Assembly (NCBI RefSeq): GCF_051172195.1
Contig: NZ_JBPJAQ010000001.1
Span: 1,674,001-1,738,000 of the forward strand
Direction of reading: 5' to 3'
Length of the DNA stretch: 64,000 bases
Origin: Paludibaculum fermentans_A
Lineage (GTDB): Bacteria > Acidobacteriota > Terriglobia > Bryobacterales > Bryobacteraceae
Shown here piece after piece: positions 16,368 through 24,864 of this stretch. How positions within the stretch are numbered: position 1 is the first letter of the stretch; every line of letters starts with the position of its first letter. A program made the position numbers and the translations under genes. The notes beneath the pieces are model-generated. The model had not been told where the DNA came from and ran no database searches. It was given only the letters and a program-made list of their open reading frames with translations.

Positions 16368-17359
16368 GTCTTTTTCCTTCTGGGCGTGGGGCGATCGCCG
16401 ATGTCCTCGGGGTACTCCTGCGCTAGGGAGCGGATGCGGTAGCTGAAGTCGAGGAAGAGCTTCTCCCAGCGTTCGGCCTGGCCGTCGCGGTATTTGTAGA
16501 AGCCGCGCGCGTTGGAGACGCCCTTGGCGCCGGATTGGGCGAGGCGTTTGAGAGTGGCGGGCACTTCGGTGGCGTTGGAGAGTTCGGGGAAGAGGTCCTT
16601 GGCGACGGTGGCGTAGGCGGGGAGGCCGGTGAGGTCCATGAAGCGGAAGGGGCCGGCGAAGGTGATCCAGTAGCCGAGGTCGTTGCGAAGGGAGCGGTCG
16701 ACATCGGCGACGGTGGCATAGCCGTTTTCAACGAGGTAGAGCGCTTCGCGGATGAGGGCGTAGAAGCAGCGGTTGGTGATGAAGCCGCGGATGTCGCGGC
16801 GGAGGAAGGTGGGCTCCTTGCCCCAGTGGCGGGAGAGGGCGAGGACGCGCCGGGCGACAGCGGGCGAGGTGTCGTTGCCGCAGATGACCTCGAGGAAACG
16901 CGTGGTGTGGGCGGGTTCGGCCCAATGGATGCCGAGGATGCGCCTGGGGTGGCGGGTCTCCTTCTGCAGGATGGAGATGGGGATAGCGGAGGTGTTGCAG
17001 CCGATGGGGACATGGCGGCCGACGGAATCTTCGATGCTCTCGATGAGGCGCTGCTTCTGCGCGCCGTTCTCGGAGATGGACTCGATGACGATTTCGGATT
17101 CGCCGAGTTCGGCGACATCGCCGGTGGTGCGGAAGCGCTGCATGGCTTCGTCGACGGGGGCGTGGAGGAGATTCTCCTGGCCCATTTTGCGGAGGAGCGC
17201 GGCGATGCGGCGGCGGGCTGTGGAGCGCTGACCTGGATCCTTTTCGACACCGGTGACAGGGTGTCCGGCAGAGAGAAGACACGCCGTGATGCTGGCGCCC
17301 ATCAGGCCGAGGCCGGCGACACCGGCGGGCATGCGGCCCACGTCCAGTTTTTCAGGCAT
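16364..17359 (-). CDS. 3-hydroxyacyl-CoA dehydrogenase-family NAD-dependent oxidoreductase, 331 aa
   Basis: The N-terminal Rossmann fold begins VAGLGLMGASITACLLSAG and ends its second strand in an acidic residue (VEKD), as expected for NAD. The catalytic His segment reads GIHWAEPAHTTRFLEVICG; fatty-acid enzymes usually have HFFNP here, so WAEP marks a divergent subgroup like the gulonate or carnitine dehydrogenases. The C-terminal helical dimerisation domain is present (RDIRGFITNRCFYALIREAL). In this operon it more likely oxidises a sugar acid than a fatty acyl-CoA. ATG 17359 overlaps the upstream stop by 8 nt and follows GGAGG; an in-frame upstream ATG would extend further into the creatininase gene. 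Confidence 0.82.
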   Translation of the reverse strand: MPEKLDVGRMPAGVAGLGLMGASITACLLSAGHPVTGVEKDPGQRSTARRRIAALLRKMGQENLLHAPVDEAMQRFRTTGDVAELGESEIVIESISENGAQKQRLIESIEDSVGRHVPIGCNTSAIPISILQKETRHPRRILGIHWAEPAHTTRFLEVICGNDTSPAVARRVLALSRHWGKEPTFLRRDIRGFITNRCFYALIREALYLVENGYATVADVDRSLRNDLGYWITFAGPFRFMDLTGLPAYATVAKDLFPELSNATEVPATLKRLAQSGAKGVSNARGFYKYRDGQAERWEKLFLDFSYRIRSLAQEYPEDIGDRPTPRRKKT

Positions 17360-18134
17360 TGCGTAGATCCTCCATGGGTGGCCATGAGGCAAAGTCATTC
17401 AGGAATTCGATGAGGGCTTCGGTGGCGGCGGAGAGCAGGTGCGCGCCCTTGGCGGCGGTGGCTTTGTGGGGTTCGCCGCTGGAGCCGTTGCTGGAGAGGA
17501 ATTCGGTGCGGCGGACGATGGAAACGCCGCGATAGGGGGCGTCGTCTTCCCAGCCGATGTAGTTGTTGGCGGGCGGGCGAGTGGGTCGGGCGGCGCGGTC
17601 CATTTGGACGCGGGCGGCGTCGAGGCGGAGCATCATGCTGGTTTCGTACTCACAGGCATGGCTGAGGGCCGGCGATTCCATGGGAGGCTGACCCGCGAAG
17701 GGGGCTCCGGCCAGTTCCCAGTAGGTCGCCAGCGCGACTTCGGCGACGGGCGCCTGGGCGAGGAGGGAGAGCGCCTGGCGAACGGGGGTGATGTTGCCTC
17801 CGTGGCCGTTGAGGATGACGATGAGGCGGAAGCCTGAGCCTTCGAGGGACCGGACGAGGTCGATGATGATTCGCGTGAAGAGATCCGGGTTGACGCTGAG
17901 CGTTCCGGCGAAGGATGAGTGATGGTGGCTGGAGCCGTAAGGCAGCGCGGGGCAGAGGATGATGCGATCGGTCAGGGATTGCTCAGCGGCGTTGGCAATG
18001 GCGGTGACGAGATCGGTGTCGGTGGTGACGGGCAGGTGCGGGCCGTGCTGCTCGACGGCGGCGACGGGCAGGACCGCGATGGCGCCGGGTGCGAGGCGGG
18101 CGACGTCGGGGGAGGTGAGGGCGGACAGTTTCAA
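17352..18134 (-). CDS. Creatininase-family amidohydrolase, 260 aa
   Basis: The family metal-binding pattern is visible: E and H in VAAVEQHGPHLPVTTDTD, H in LNGHGGN, and a late Glu in CEYETSMML. The family includes creatininase, formamide hydrolases and mycofactocin-linked peptidases, all cleaving amide bonds with a two-metal centre. The length is normal. With hexosaminidase and RidA genes in the same locus, a deacylase or lactamase step on an amino-sugar-derived compound is possible but inferred. It overlaps the genes on both sides (4 nt upstream, 8 nt downstream). Confidence 0.82.
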   Translation of the reverse strand: MKLSALTSPDVARLAPGAIAVLPVAAVEQHGPHLPVTTDTDLVTAIANAAEQSLTDRIILCPALPYGSSHHHSSFAGTLSVNPDLFTRIIIDLVRSLEGSGFRLIVILNGHGGNITPVRQALSLLAQAPVAEVALATYWELAGAPFAGQPPMESPALSHACEYETSMMLRLDAARVQMDRAARPTRPPANNYIGWEDDAPYRGVSIVRRTEFLSSNGSSGEPHKATAAKGAHLLSAATEALIEFLNDFASWPPMEDLRNA

Positions 18135-19069
18135 CGGGGCGCTCCGTGGGTGGCGGGTTCGAGGCCGTGTTCCTGTACCAATTGGAGGATGCGGTCGTTG
18201 AGGAGGGCGATGTATTGAAGGTCGTGCTGGCTGGGCCGGACGGTGGCGCGGCGGACCGTGACGTTGTGGAGGATGCCGCGAGCCTGGAGCAGGAGCTTTT
18301 CTGCGTGATGGAAGAGCTCCATATTCTGGAGGCTGTAGAGGATCTGAGGCAGGATGCCTTCGAAGAGGGGTTGGGCTTCGCGGCGGCGGCCGGCACGGGC
18401 CAGGAGGAAGACCTTGCGCAGGAGATCGGTGAGGCCGAGGCCGGGGACCACACCGGCGATGCCGGCTGGAGCGAGTTCGAGGGTGTACATGCCGCCCCAG
18501 CCTTCGAGGACGCCCACGCTGCCGGAGGTGGCGTCGCGAATGGCGGCCACCTTATCGGCGAGGCGGGGCTCCTCCAACTTGATGTAGCGGAACTGGGGGT
18601 GGCGGCGGTTGAGTTCGGCGATGGCGGGTATGGACATGGAGGCGCCGCCGGGGTTGAAGTCCTGGAGGATGAATGGGACTTCGACGGCGGACAGCAGGGC
18701 TCCGAAGTGGTCGAGGAGATCGGCGTCGGAGAGGGCGAACTGGCGGGGGGCGGCGGAGCAGATGGCGGAGGCTCCGGCGTCGACGGCGCGTGCGGCGGCG
18801 GCGATGGCGAGGCGGGTGGAGGCGTAGTTCACCTGGGCGATGACGGGCACGCGTCCGGCGGCGCGTTGGACGGCGTGGCTGGTGAGTTGGAGGCGTTCGT
18901 CCTCAGAGAGTTTGTAGAACTCGCTGGCGTAGGCGGGGAGACAGACGGCGCAGGCTCCGGCGTCCACGGCGAAGTCGATGAGGAGATCGAGGTCGGTCCA
19001 GCAGATCTCCTCGGATGCTTCGAAGGGGGTGGGAATGATGGGGACAATGCCGTCGATTTGAAAGGTCAT
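18131..19069 (-). CDS. DapA/NanA-family (class I aldolase-like) enzyme, 312 aa
   Basis: A dihydrodipicolinate synthase-superfamily barrel with the Schiff-base lysine at K164 (YIKLEE) and a typical N-terminus (GIVPIIPTPF). The position normally holding the catalytic Tyr (YNxP) instead reads ILQDFNP, so Gln replaces Tyr. That divergence argues against true dihydrodipicolinate synthase and fits a sugar-acid or other aldolase or dehydratase subgroup. The 4-nt overlaps with the creatininase and transporter genes place it firmly in the ROK-led operon. Confidence 0.83.
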   Translation of the reverse strand: MTFQIDGIVPIIPTPFEASEEICWTDLDLLIDFAVDAGACAVCLPAYASEFYKLSEDERLQLTSHAVQRAAGRVPVIAQVNYASTRLAIAAAARAVDAGASAICSAAPRQFALSDADLLDHFGALLSAVEVPFILQDFNPGGASMSIPAIAELNRRHPQFRYIKLEEPRLADKVAAIRDATSGSVGVLEGWGGMYTLELAPAGIAGVVPGLGLTDLLRKVFLLARAGRRREAQPLFEGILPQILYSLQNMELFHHAEKLLLQARGILHNVTVRRATVRPSQHDLQYIALLNDRILQLVQEHGLEPATHGAPR

Positions 19070-19983
19070 GAAGAGGTCACCGTTCGTTTGGAGCGCTGTT
19101 CGTGCATGGTTACGAGCCAGGCGCCGATGGCTACCAGGAGGCCGCCGGCGAGGAGGGCGAAGCTGACAGTTTCGTGGAGCGCCAGGCCGGAGAGCAGGAC
19201 TCCGAAGACAGGCAGGAAATAGATGGAGAGGGAGGCTTGGGTGGCGTCGACCTCACCGAGGACGCGGAAGTAGAGGAACATCGACAGGGCGAGGCTGAAG
19301 GCTCCGATGATGATGAGGCCCAGGAGGGCTGGGGTTGAAGCGGATTGGAGGCGCTGCAGGGGGCCGGGCTCGTAGAACAGCATGGCGGGCAACAGGGCGA
19401 TGAGCGAGACGGTGAACGTGGCGACGAGGAGTTGCGCGGGGCCGAGCCACTCGAGGGCGCGCTTGCTGTAGACGTTATAGAAGGCGCTGCCCCAGCAGCT
19501 GAGGAAGATGAGCATATTGCCGAGGAAGTAGCGGCTTTCGACGAAGCTGGTTTCGTTCCAGTGGATGCCGGAGGAGAGGAGGACTCCGGGGATGGAGAGG
19601 GCGAAGGCGGCCCAGCGGACGGCGCTCATGTGTTCGCTGAGAAGCAGGGCGGCGAGAACGGTCATGAGTACGGGGACTGTCAGGTTGATGACGGAGGCGT
19701 TGGAGGCGGGGGCGCGTTCGAGGCCCCAGTTGAGGCACATCTGGGCGACGAGTGAGCCGCTGAGCCCGAGGACGAGGACCTGGGCCAGACGGGCCGGCCA
19801 GCGTCCGGGCGGCGCGGCGGGACGGCTTTCCGCCCAGGCGACCGGCAGCATGAGGAGTGCGGCGAGGAGCATGGCGAACCAGGTGAGTGTGAGCGGGCGC
19901 AGTTCCTGAGCCGCCACTCGGGATGCAGGGAACTGGATGGCCCAGAGGAGATTCACCAGGGCCAGCAACGCGAAATTGCGCAT
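19066..19983 (-). CDS. EamA/DMT-superfamily transporter, 305 aa
   Basis: About ten hydrophobic helices arranged as two EamA repeats of about 145 residues, with the characteristic N-terminus LLALVNLLWAIQFPASRVA and second-repeat starts (YFLGNMLIFLSCWGSAFYN). Members move metabolites across the inner membrane, in either direction. In this operon it probably takes up, or exports, a sugar or sugar-acid intermediate released by the periplasmic enzymes. It lies 6 bp after the ROK gene and overlaps the aldolase start by 4 nt. Confidence 0.85.
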   Translation of the reverse strand: MRNFALLALVNLLWAIQFPASRVAAQELRPLTLTWFAMLLAALLMLPVAWAESRPAAPPGRWPARLAQVLVLGLSGSLVAQMCLNWGLERAPASNASVINLTVPVLMTVLAALLLSEHMSAVRWAAFALSIPGVLLSSGIHWNETSFVESRYFLGNMLIFLSCWGSAFYNVYSKRALEWLGPAQLLVATFTVSLIALLPAMLFYEPGPLQRLQSASTPALLGLIIIGAFSLALSMFLYFRVLGEVDATQASLSIYFLPVFGVLLSGLALHETVSFALLAGGLLVAIGAWLVTMHEQRSKRTVTSS

Positions 19984-19989
19984 ACGGTT

Positions 19990-21255
19990 CTAGTGTTCGG
20001 CGGAGAGTTTCATGCGGCTCGAGCCGCCCTCCCGCAGATGTTGCGGGGTTTTGAGCTCAGGGATGGTGAAGAGCTCTTCGAGACTCAACAGGCCCGCACC
20101 GAGGACGCCGGCAGTATCGCCGAGCGAGCCGAAACAGATGACGAGATCCTCAGTGAGATGGCTGAGGGCCTGAAGGCGCACGGTGCGCTGGATCTGGTCG
20201 AGGAAGCCGGCGCCGCAGATTTCGAGGCGTTGATCGAGTACGATGCGGGCGGGGTCGAGCAGATTGACGAGGTTGGCGAGGCCGATGGCGAGGTGGCGGG
20301 ACATCTCTTCTGAGATGGAGAGGCAGACTTTGTCGCCGGCGCGTGCGGCTTCGAGGACATCCCAACCGGTGACGCGGAGGGGATCGCCGCCCGCCCTGGA
20401 GAGAGCGAGAGAGGAGCCGCCTTCGCGGATGATGTCGCGGAAGCGGTGGGCAAGGGCGGGTGAACCGGCCACGGCTTCGAGGCAGCCGAAGCTGCCGCAT
20501 TTGCAGGCGACATTGGCCATGCTGACGCGAGTGTGTCCGAACTCGCCGGCACTGGTGCGGCGGCCTTCAATGACGCGGCCTCCGGAGAAGAGGGCGGAGC
20601 CGATGCCGGCACCGTACTCGACATAGATCATGTCGTCGTTGGATTCGCCGGCGCCCAGCAGGCGTTCGGCATTGCCGCGGCAGCGGGTGGCGTTCTCGAC
20701 GAAGGTTGGGACGTGGAAAGCATCCTCGAAGATCTTGACCAAGGGGACATTGCGCCAGAAGTCCAACTGGGAGGAGAGGACGGAGATGCCCTGGCTGCGA
20801 TTGACCAGGCCGACGTCGGCGATGCCGATGCCGCGGAGGCTGCGGGCGGAGACACCAGCTTCGGCGAGGGCTTTGCGGGCACAGCGTTTCAATTGATCAA
20901 TGAGGGCGGATTCGCCGCCGTCGAGGCGAGTGGGTTCGCGGACGAGGCCGCGGATGTGGGGGGCGAGATCCATGACACCGGCGACAACGGTTTCGGAGTC
21001 GAACTCGATGCCGAGGAGGAAGCCCTGTTCCTGATTGACGCGCAGGAGGACCTGTTTGCGGCCGGTGGGGTTGTCGCTGAGTCCGGCGACCTCGAGGCGG
21101 CGTTCGCTGAGGAGTTCCTTGGTCAGTTGAGAGATGGTGCTGGTGCGGAGGCCGGTGAGGCGATGGATTTCGACACGGGAGAGGGGTCCGAAATTGCGGA
21201 CGACATTGAGGATGACTCCGGCATCCCGTTCTTTTTGAGTGTTGACGTACTTCAT
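19990..21255 (-). CDS. ROK-family transcriptional regulator (NagC/XylR type), 421 aa
   Basis: An N-terminal winged helix (about 12-65: GPLSRVEIHRLTGLRTSTISQLTKELL) is fused to a ROK sugar-kinase-like domain. The ROK zinc motif is present as CKCGSFGCLEAV, followed by ATP-fold-like glycine stretches (YVEYGAGIGSALF). Such regulators bind palindromic operators and release them on binding a sugar or sugar phosphate; hexosamines are typical ligands. GGGAGG precedes ATG 21255. It heads the operon that ends with GH20 and is divergent from a TonB receptor. The 213-bp gap carries three palindromes, its likely operators. Confidence 0.9.
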   Translation of the reverse strand: MKYVNTQKERDAGVILNVVRNFGPLSRVEIHRLTGLRTSTISQLTKELLSERRLEVAGLSDNPTGRKQVLLRVNQEQGFLLGIEFDSETVVAGVMDLAPHIRGLVREPTRLDGGESALIDQLKRCARKALAEAGVSARSLRGIGIADVGLVNRSQGISVLSSQLDFWRNVPLVKIFEDAFHVPTFVENATRCRGNAERLLGAGESNDDMIYVEYGAGIGSALFSGGRVIEGRRTSAGEFGHTRVSMANVACKCGSFGCLEAVAGSPALAHRFRDIIREGGSSLALSRAGGDPLRVTGWDVLEAARAGDKVCLSISEEMSRHLAIGLANLVNLLDPARIVLDQRLEICGAGFLDQIQRTVRLQALSHLTEDLVICFGSLGDTAGVLGAGLLSLEELFTIPELKTPQHLREGGSSRMKLSAEH

Positions 21256-21311
21256 CGGGCCTCCCAGCGATCGTAGGATGAACGGAATTGAGTGTCAAGA
21301 GAAAGTTTCCA

Positions 21312-21370
21312 TAACGAAACATTTACTTCGTTACAGATCGAATTCGATCCACAGAAAGTTTAGTTTCTGT
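21312..21370. promoter_or_regulatory. Cluster of three palindromes, candidate ROK operators
   Basis: Three perfect inverted repeats lie within 59 bp. TAACGAA-N8-TTCGTTA is at 21312-21333, GATCGAATTCGATC at 21336-21349 and ACAGAAA-N6-TTTCTGT at 21351-21370. The region is AT-rich compared with its surroundings and lies between the ROK regulator and the TonB receptor, just ahead of a sigma-70-like promoter for the receptor. ROK repressors are known to use AT-rich palindromes; assigning these to the adjacent regulator is inference. Confidence 0.6.
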
Positions 21371-21380
21371 TATTTTCTTC

Positions 21381-21410
21381 TTGACTGGCGTGAGTGTTCG
21401 CCCCTACACT
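21381..21410 (+). promoter_or_regulatory. Sigma-70-like promoter for the TonB receptor operon
   Basis: TTGACT (21381-21386) and TACACT (21405-21410) are separated by 18 bp and lie about 60 bp before the receptor start codon. The third palindrome ends 10 bp upstream of the -35 element, well placed to affect RNA polymerase access. Confidence 0.55.
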
Positions 21411-21468
21411 GCGGCAATGCCGGCCGCTGGTGTTCTGGGCAGAGCGGCGGCAACCAGGAGGTCCATCC

Positions 21469-24400
21469 ATGAAAGCTGTGAAGCTGGGAAGTCTGGCAGG
21501 GTCAATACTGGCGCTCCTGCTTTTCGTCACATTACTGGCCGCCCCGGCGGCGGCGCAATCCACATTTGGTTCGGTGGTCGGGCAGGTGGCCGACTCGACG
21601 GGCGGATGGGTACCCAACGCGAAGGTCGGACTGCAGGAAGTCAGGACGCATGTGACGCGGCAGGCGACGACATCCCCGGATGGACTGTATGAGTTCCTGA
21701 ATGTGCCACAGGGCGAGTACAGGATTGAGATCGAGATGGCGGGGTTCAAGAAGTTCGTGACGGCGACGTTTGAGTTGCAGGCGCGGCAGATTGTCCGAAT
21801 GGATGCGGGCCTGGTGGTGGGGGACGTGGCCGCGACGGTGGAGGTGGCGGGCACGGCGCCGCTGGTGAATACGGAGACGCCGACGGTTTCGTCAGTGAGG
21901 AGCAACGAGCAGTTGCTGAAGGGTCCGTTCATGTACCGGTCCGCGGCGACATCACCGGCGCGGGTGCTGGGTTTGTTCTCGGAGTCGCAGTTAGGAGTGA
22001 GCGAAGAGCGGCAGTTCTCGCTGTCGGGCGGCATGGTGTACCAGAACGACGTTTCGGTGGATGGCATCCTGTCGACGAACATTCGGGACAACGGGATTGG
22101 GTTGCGGGCGGAGGGGTTGTTTCCTTCGACGGACACGATTCAGGAGCTGAAGGTGAGCTCGGTGAACAACAACGCGGAGTTCGCGCAGATGGGCAGCATC
22201 ACGACGATCACGAAGTCGGGCACTAACGCGTATCACGGGTCGGTGCTGTACAACTACTACGGCAACTCGATGCGGGCGAACCCGTCGTATTTCGCGAAGC
22301 AGGTGAACAACGGCGTGCTGCCGCGTGAAGTGAACAACGACATTGTGGGCAACGTGGGTGGGCGGATTATTCCGAACCGGACGTTCTTCTTCACGGCGTA
22401 TGAGCGGCTGACGAAGTATGGGCTGGTACGCAACTCGACCAGTGGAATCACGGTGCCGGAGAATGATATCCGGCAGGGCGATTTCTCGCGGTTCCTGACG
22501 ACGGCGCAGAAGATTGTGATCAACGATCCGGCGACGAACCAGCCGTTCGCGGGCAACATCATTCCGGCGAGCCGGATCAACAGCGTGAGCCGGAAGATTG
22601 CGGACAAGTACATCGGGCCGGTGAACGTGGCGAGCAACCTGTATTTCTACCTGCAGGACAACGCTCCGGAGATCCAGCAGAACTATGACGTGCGGGTCGA
22701 CCATTACTTCGGAAACCGTCACAATGTTTTCGGCCGGTATAGCTGGAAGGATTACAACCGGAAGGCGGCGACGAACTTCCAGTCCGAGGGCGGGCTGCAG
22801 ACGCTGACGCCGTCGCACACGATGGTGTTGTCGGACAACTTTGTGATCCGGCCGAACCTGATCAACGAGGCGCGGTTCGGGTTCAGCCTGCTGAAGGATG
22901 TGACGCTGTCGGGTATCCGGGCGCGGGACTTCCTGCAGGATACGGGGCTGAAGCTGGTGGCGTCGAGCATCCCGGATATTTCGGGGGCATCGAACGTCAA
23001 CATCAGCGGGTACACGGCATTTGGCCGTGCGAAGGATCAGCCGTTGGTCACGCACACCTATGAGTTTGGGGACAACGTGACCTGGCAGGCCGGCCGGCAT
23101 ACGGTGAAGGCGGGCGTGCAGGTGCACTGGCTGAACTTCCAGCAGCCGGCGGGCGGCTATGGGGAACTGGGCACGTTCACGTTCGACAACAACCTGACGC
23201 GGGGCACGAACCACCCGTTTGCCAACTTCCTGCTGGGTGTACCGACGGTGGTGAACCAGACGCAGCCGGGACCGGGGGTGAATGCGAGCACGAATCACTA
23301 TGGGTTCTTTGTGCAGGACGAATGGCGGATGCGGAAGGTGACGGTGAGTCTGGGTTTGCGCTATGAACTGCACGCACCGTTCGAGGATGGGGCGGGCAAC
23401 ATCGCGAACTTCCTGCAGGGGTCGGCGAACGGAGATGTGGTGGTGCCATCGGAAGCTTCGCGGGCGCTGGCGACGCCGCGATTTGTGAATGCGATTGGGA
23501 CGGCGAAGATTCTGACGGCGGAGCAGGCTGGTATTCCGGGACGGCTGCGGTACACGGATCGCAACAATTTCGCTCCGCGGATCGGAGTGGCGTGGCGGCC
23601 GTTCAACAACAACAAGACGGTGCTGCGGGCGGGGTACGGGTTGTACACGGTGCGTGTGCTGGGCCCGTTCTTCACCGGCATGACGGACATCCATACGTCA
23701 GGGCAGCAGATTTTCACGAACACGTTCAACGACGCGACGAGTGCGCACTCGATCGTGTGGCCGAACACGTCGAACTCGCTGGCGGACCTAGGCAACATCG
23801 CGGTGGGCACATTGAATTTCAGCTCGGCCAACGCGATCCGGTTCCGGGATCCGTACACGCAGCAGTGGAGCTTCACGATGGAGCGTGAAGTGGCGCGGCG
23901 GAACTCGGTGCGAGTCACGTACACGGGAAATCACGGCGTTGGGCTGGTGACGTCGCCGAACATCAATGAAGTGCTTCCGAATACGGTGGGGTACAACAAC
24001 CTGCCGGCTTCGGCCCGCCAGTATCCGAACTACCGCCAGGTGCGGCTGCGTGCGAACGGCGGCAGCAGCAGCTATCACGACCTGACGATCCAGCACCGCT
24101 TGCTGGGCCTGGGCGGATTGACGGTGACGAACTCGTACAAGTTCGCCAAGGGGCTCAGCAATGTGGAGACGGATCCGAACAACGCGAACTTCTCGAACGA
24201 GATTCCGGCGGATTTGAACAACCGGTTCGACCCGCGTTACTGGCGCGGCCCGATGGTGGGCATTCCGTATCACAGGGTTCTGACCGACTTCCTGTGGGAC
24301 GTGCCGCTGGGTCGCGGGCGGCACTGGGGTCGCAACTGGAACCGGCTGGTGGACGGGATTGCGGGCGGGTGGACGGTGTCGAGCATCATGATGTTCCAGA

Positions 24401-24849
24401 GCGGTCCGCACCTGACACCGTTCTTCACGAGCCACTGCCAGGCGGGCACTGACTGTTCCTCGCGGAACCGGCCGGATGTGGTGCCGGGGCAGGATCCGGA
24501 TGCGGGGTTGAAGACGACGGAGGCGTGGTTCAACACGGGGGCATTCACGAAGGCTCCGTTCCTGAGCGCGGACGGCAAGAGCGTTTTCGCGGGCCGGTTT
24601 GGGAATGCGGGCGTGGGTACGGTGATGGGCCCGGGGATCATGCAGATTGACGCGGGCGTTTTCAAGGATGTTCGCCTCACGGAGCGTTGGAGCATGCGGG
24701 TGCAGGGCCAGGCGAGGAACCTGCCCAATCACCCGAACTTCACGAACCCCAACATGAATATGGACAGCGCGGACTTCGGCAAGATCCGCGGCTTGAACGG
24801 CAACGCCTACTCCCGCCTGATTACGGGCGGGGTCCGCATCCTGTTCTAA
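21469..24849 (+). CDS. Oar-like TonB-dependent receptor, 1126 aa
   Basis: The signal peptide (1-30, ending APAAAQ) is followed by a carboxypeptidase-regulatory-like beta-sandwich (about 31-115: VVGQVADSTGGWVPNAKVGLQEV), a plug domain (about 125-235, containing VSVDGILSTNIRDNG and ITTITKSGTNAYHGS) and a long outer-membrane barrel ending in an aromatic residue (VRILF). These receptors import large or scarce solutes with TonB energy. Context suggests a hexosamine-containing glycan fragment as cargo. AGGAGGT lies 6 nt before ATG 21469; the frame is open earlier, but those starts lie upstream of the promoter. It is first in the plus-strand arm of the carbohydrate locus. Confidence 0.9.
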   Translation: MKAVKLGSLAGSILALLLFVTLLAAPAAAQSTFGSVVGQVADSTGGWVPNAKVGLQEVRTHVTRQATTSPDGLYEFLNVPQGEYRIEIEMAGFKKFVTATFELQARQIVRMDAGLVVGDVAATVEVAGTAPLVNTETPTVSSVRSNEQLLKGPFMYRSAATSPARVLGLFSESQLGVSEERQFSLSGGMVYQNDVSVDGILSTNIRDNGIGLRAEGLFPSTDTIQELKVSSVNNNAEFAQMGSITTITKSGTNAYHGSVLYNYYGNSMRANPSYFAKQVNNGVLPREVNNDIVGNVGGRIIPNRTFFFTAYERLTKYGLVRNSTSGITVPENDIRQGDFSRFLTTAQKIVINDPATNQPFAGNIIPASRINSVSRKIADKYIGPVNVASNLYFYLQDNAPEIQQNYDVRVDHYFGNRHNVFGRYSWKDYNRKAATNFQSEGGLQTLTPSHTMVLSDNFVIRPNLINEARFGFSLLKDVTLSGIRARDFLQDTGLKLVASSIPDISGASNVNISGYTAFGRAKDQPLVTHTYEFGDNVTWQAGRHTVKAGVQVHWLNFQQPAGGYGELGTFTFDNNLTRGTNHPFANFLLGVPTVVNQTQPGPGVNASTNHYGFFVQDEWRMRKVTVSLGLRYELHAPFEDGAGNIANFLQGSANGDVVVPSEASRALATPRFVNAIGTAKILTAEQAGIPGRLRYTDRNNFAPRIGVAWRPFNNNKTVLRAGYGLYTVRVLGPFFTGMTDIHTSGQQIFTNTFNDATSAHSIVWPNTSNSLADLGNIAVGTLNFSSANAIRFRDPYTQQWSFTMEREVARRNSVRVTYTGNHGVGLVTSPNINEVLPNTVGYNNLPASARQYPNYRQVRLRANGGSSSYHDLTIQHRLLGLGGLTVTNSYKFAKGLSNVETDPNNANFSNEIPADLNNRFDPRYWRGPMVGIPYHRVLTDFLWDVPLGRGRHWGRNWNRLVDGIAGGWTVSSIMMFQSGPHLTPFFTSHCQAGTDCSSRNRPDVVPGQDPDAGLKTTEAWFNTGAFTKAPFLSADGKSVFAGRFGNAGVGTVMGPGIMQIDAGVFKDVRLTERWSMRVQGQARNLPNHPNFTNPNMNMDSADFGKIRGLNGNAYSRLITGGVRILF

Positions 24850-24864
24850 AGAGATGCGCCGCTG

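Noticed and set aside
21991..23694. 567-residue Arg/His/Val-rich minus-strand frame inside the first TonB receptor
   Set aside because: Shadow of the receptor gene; no start context or motif.
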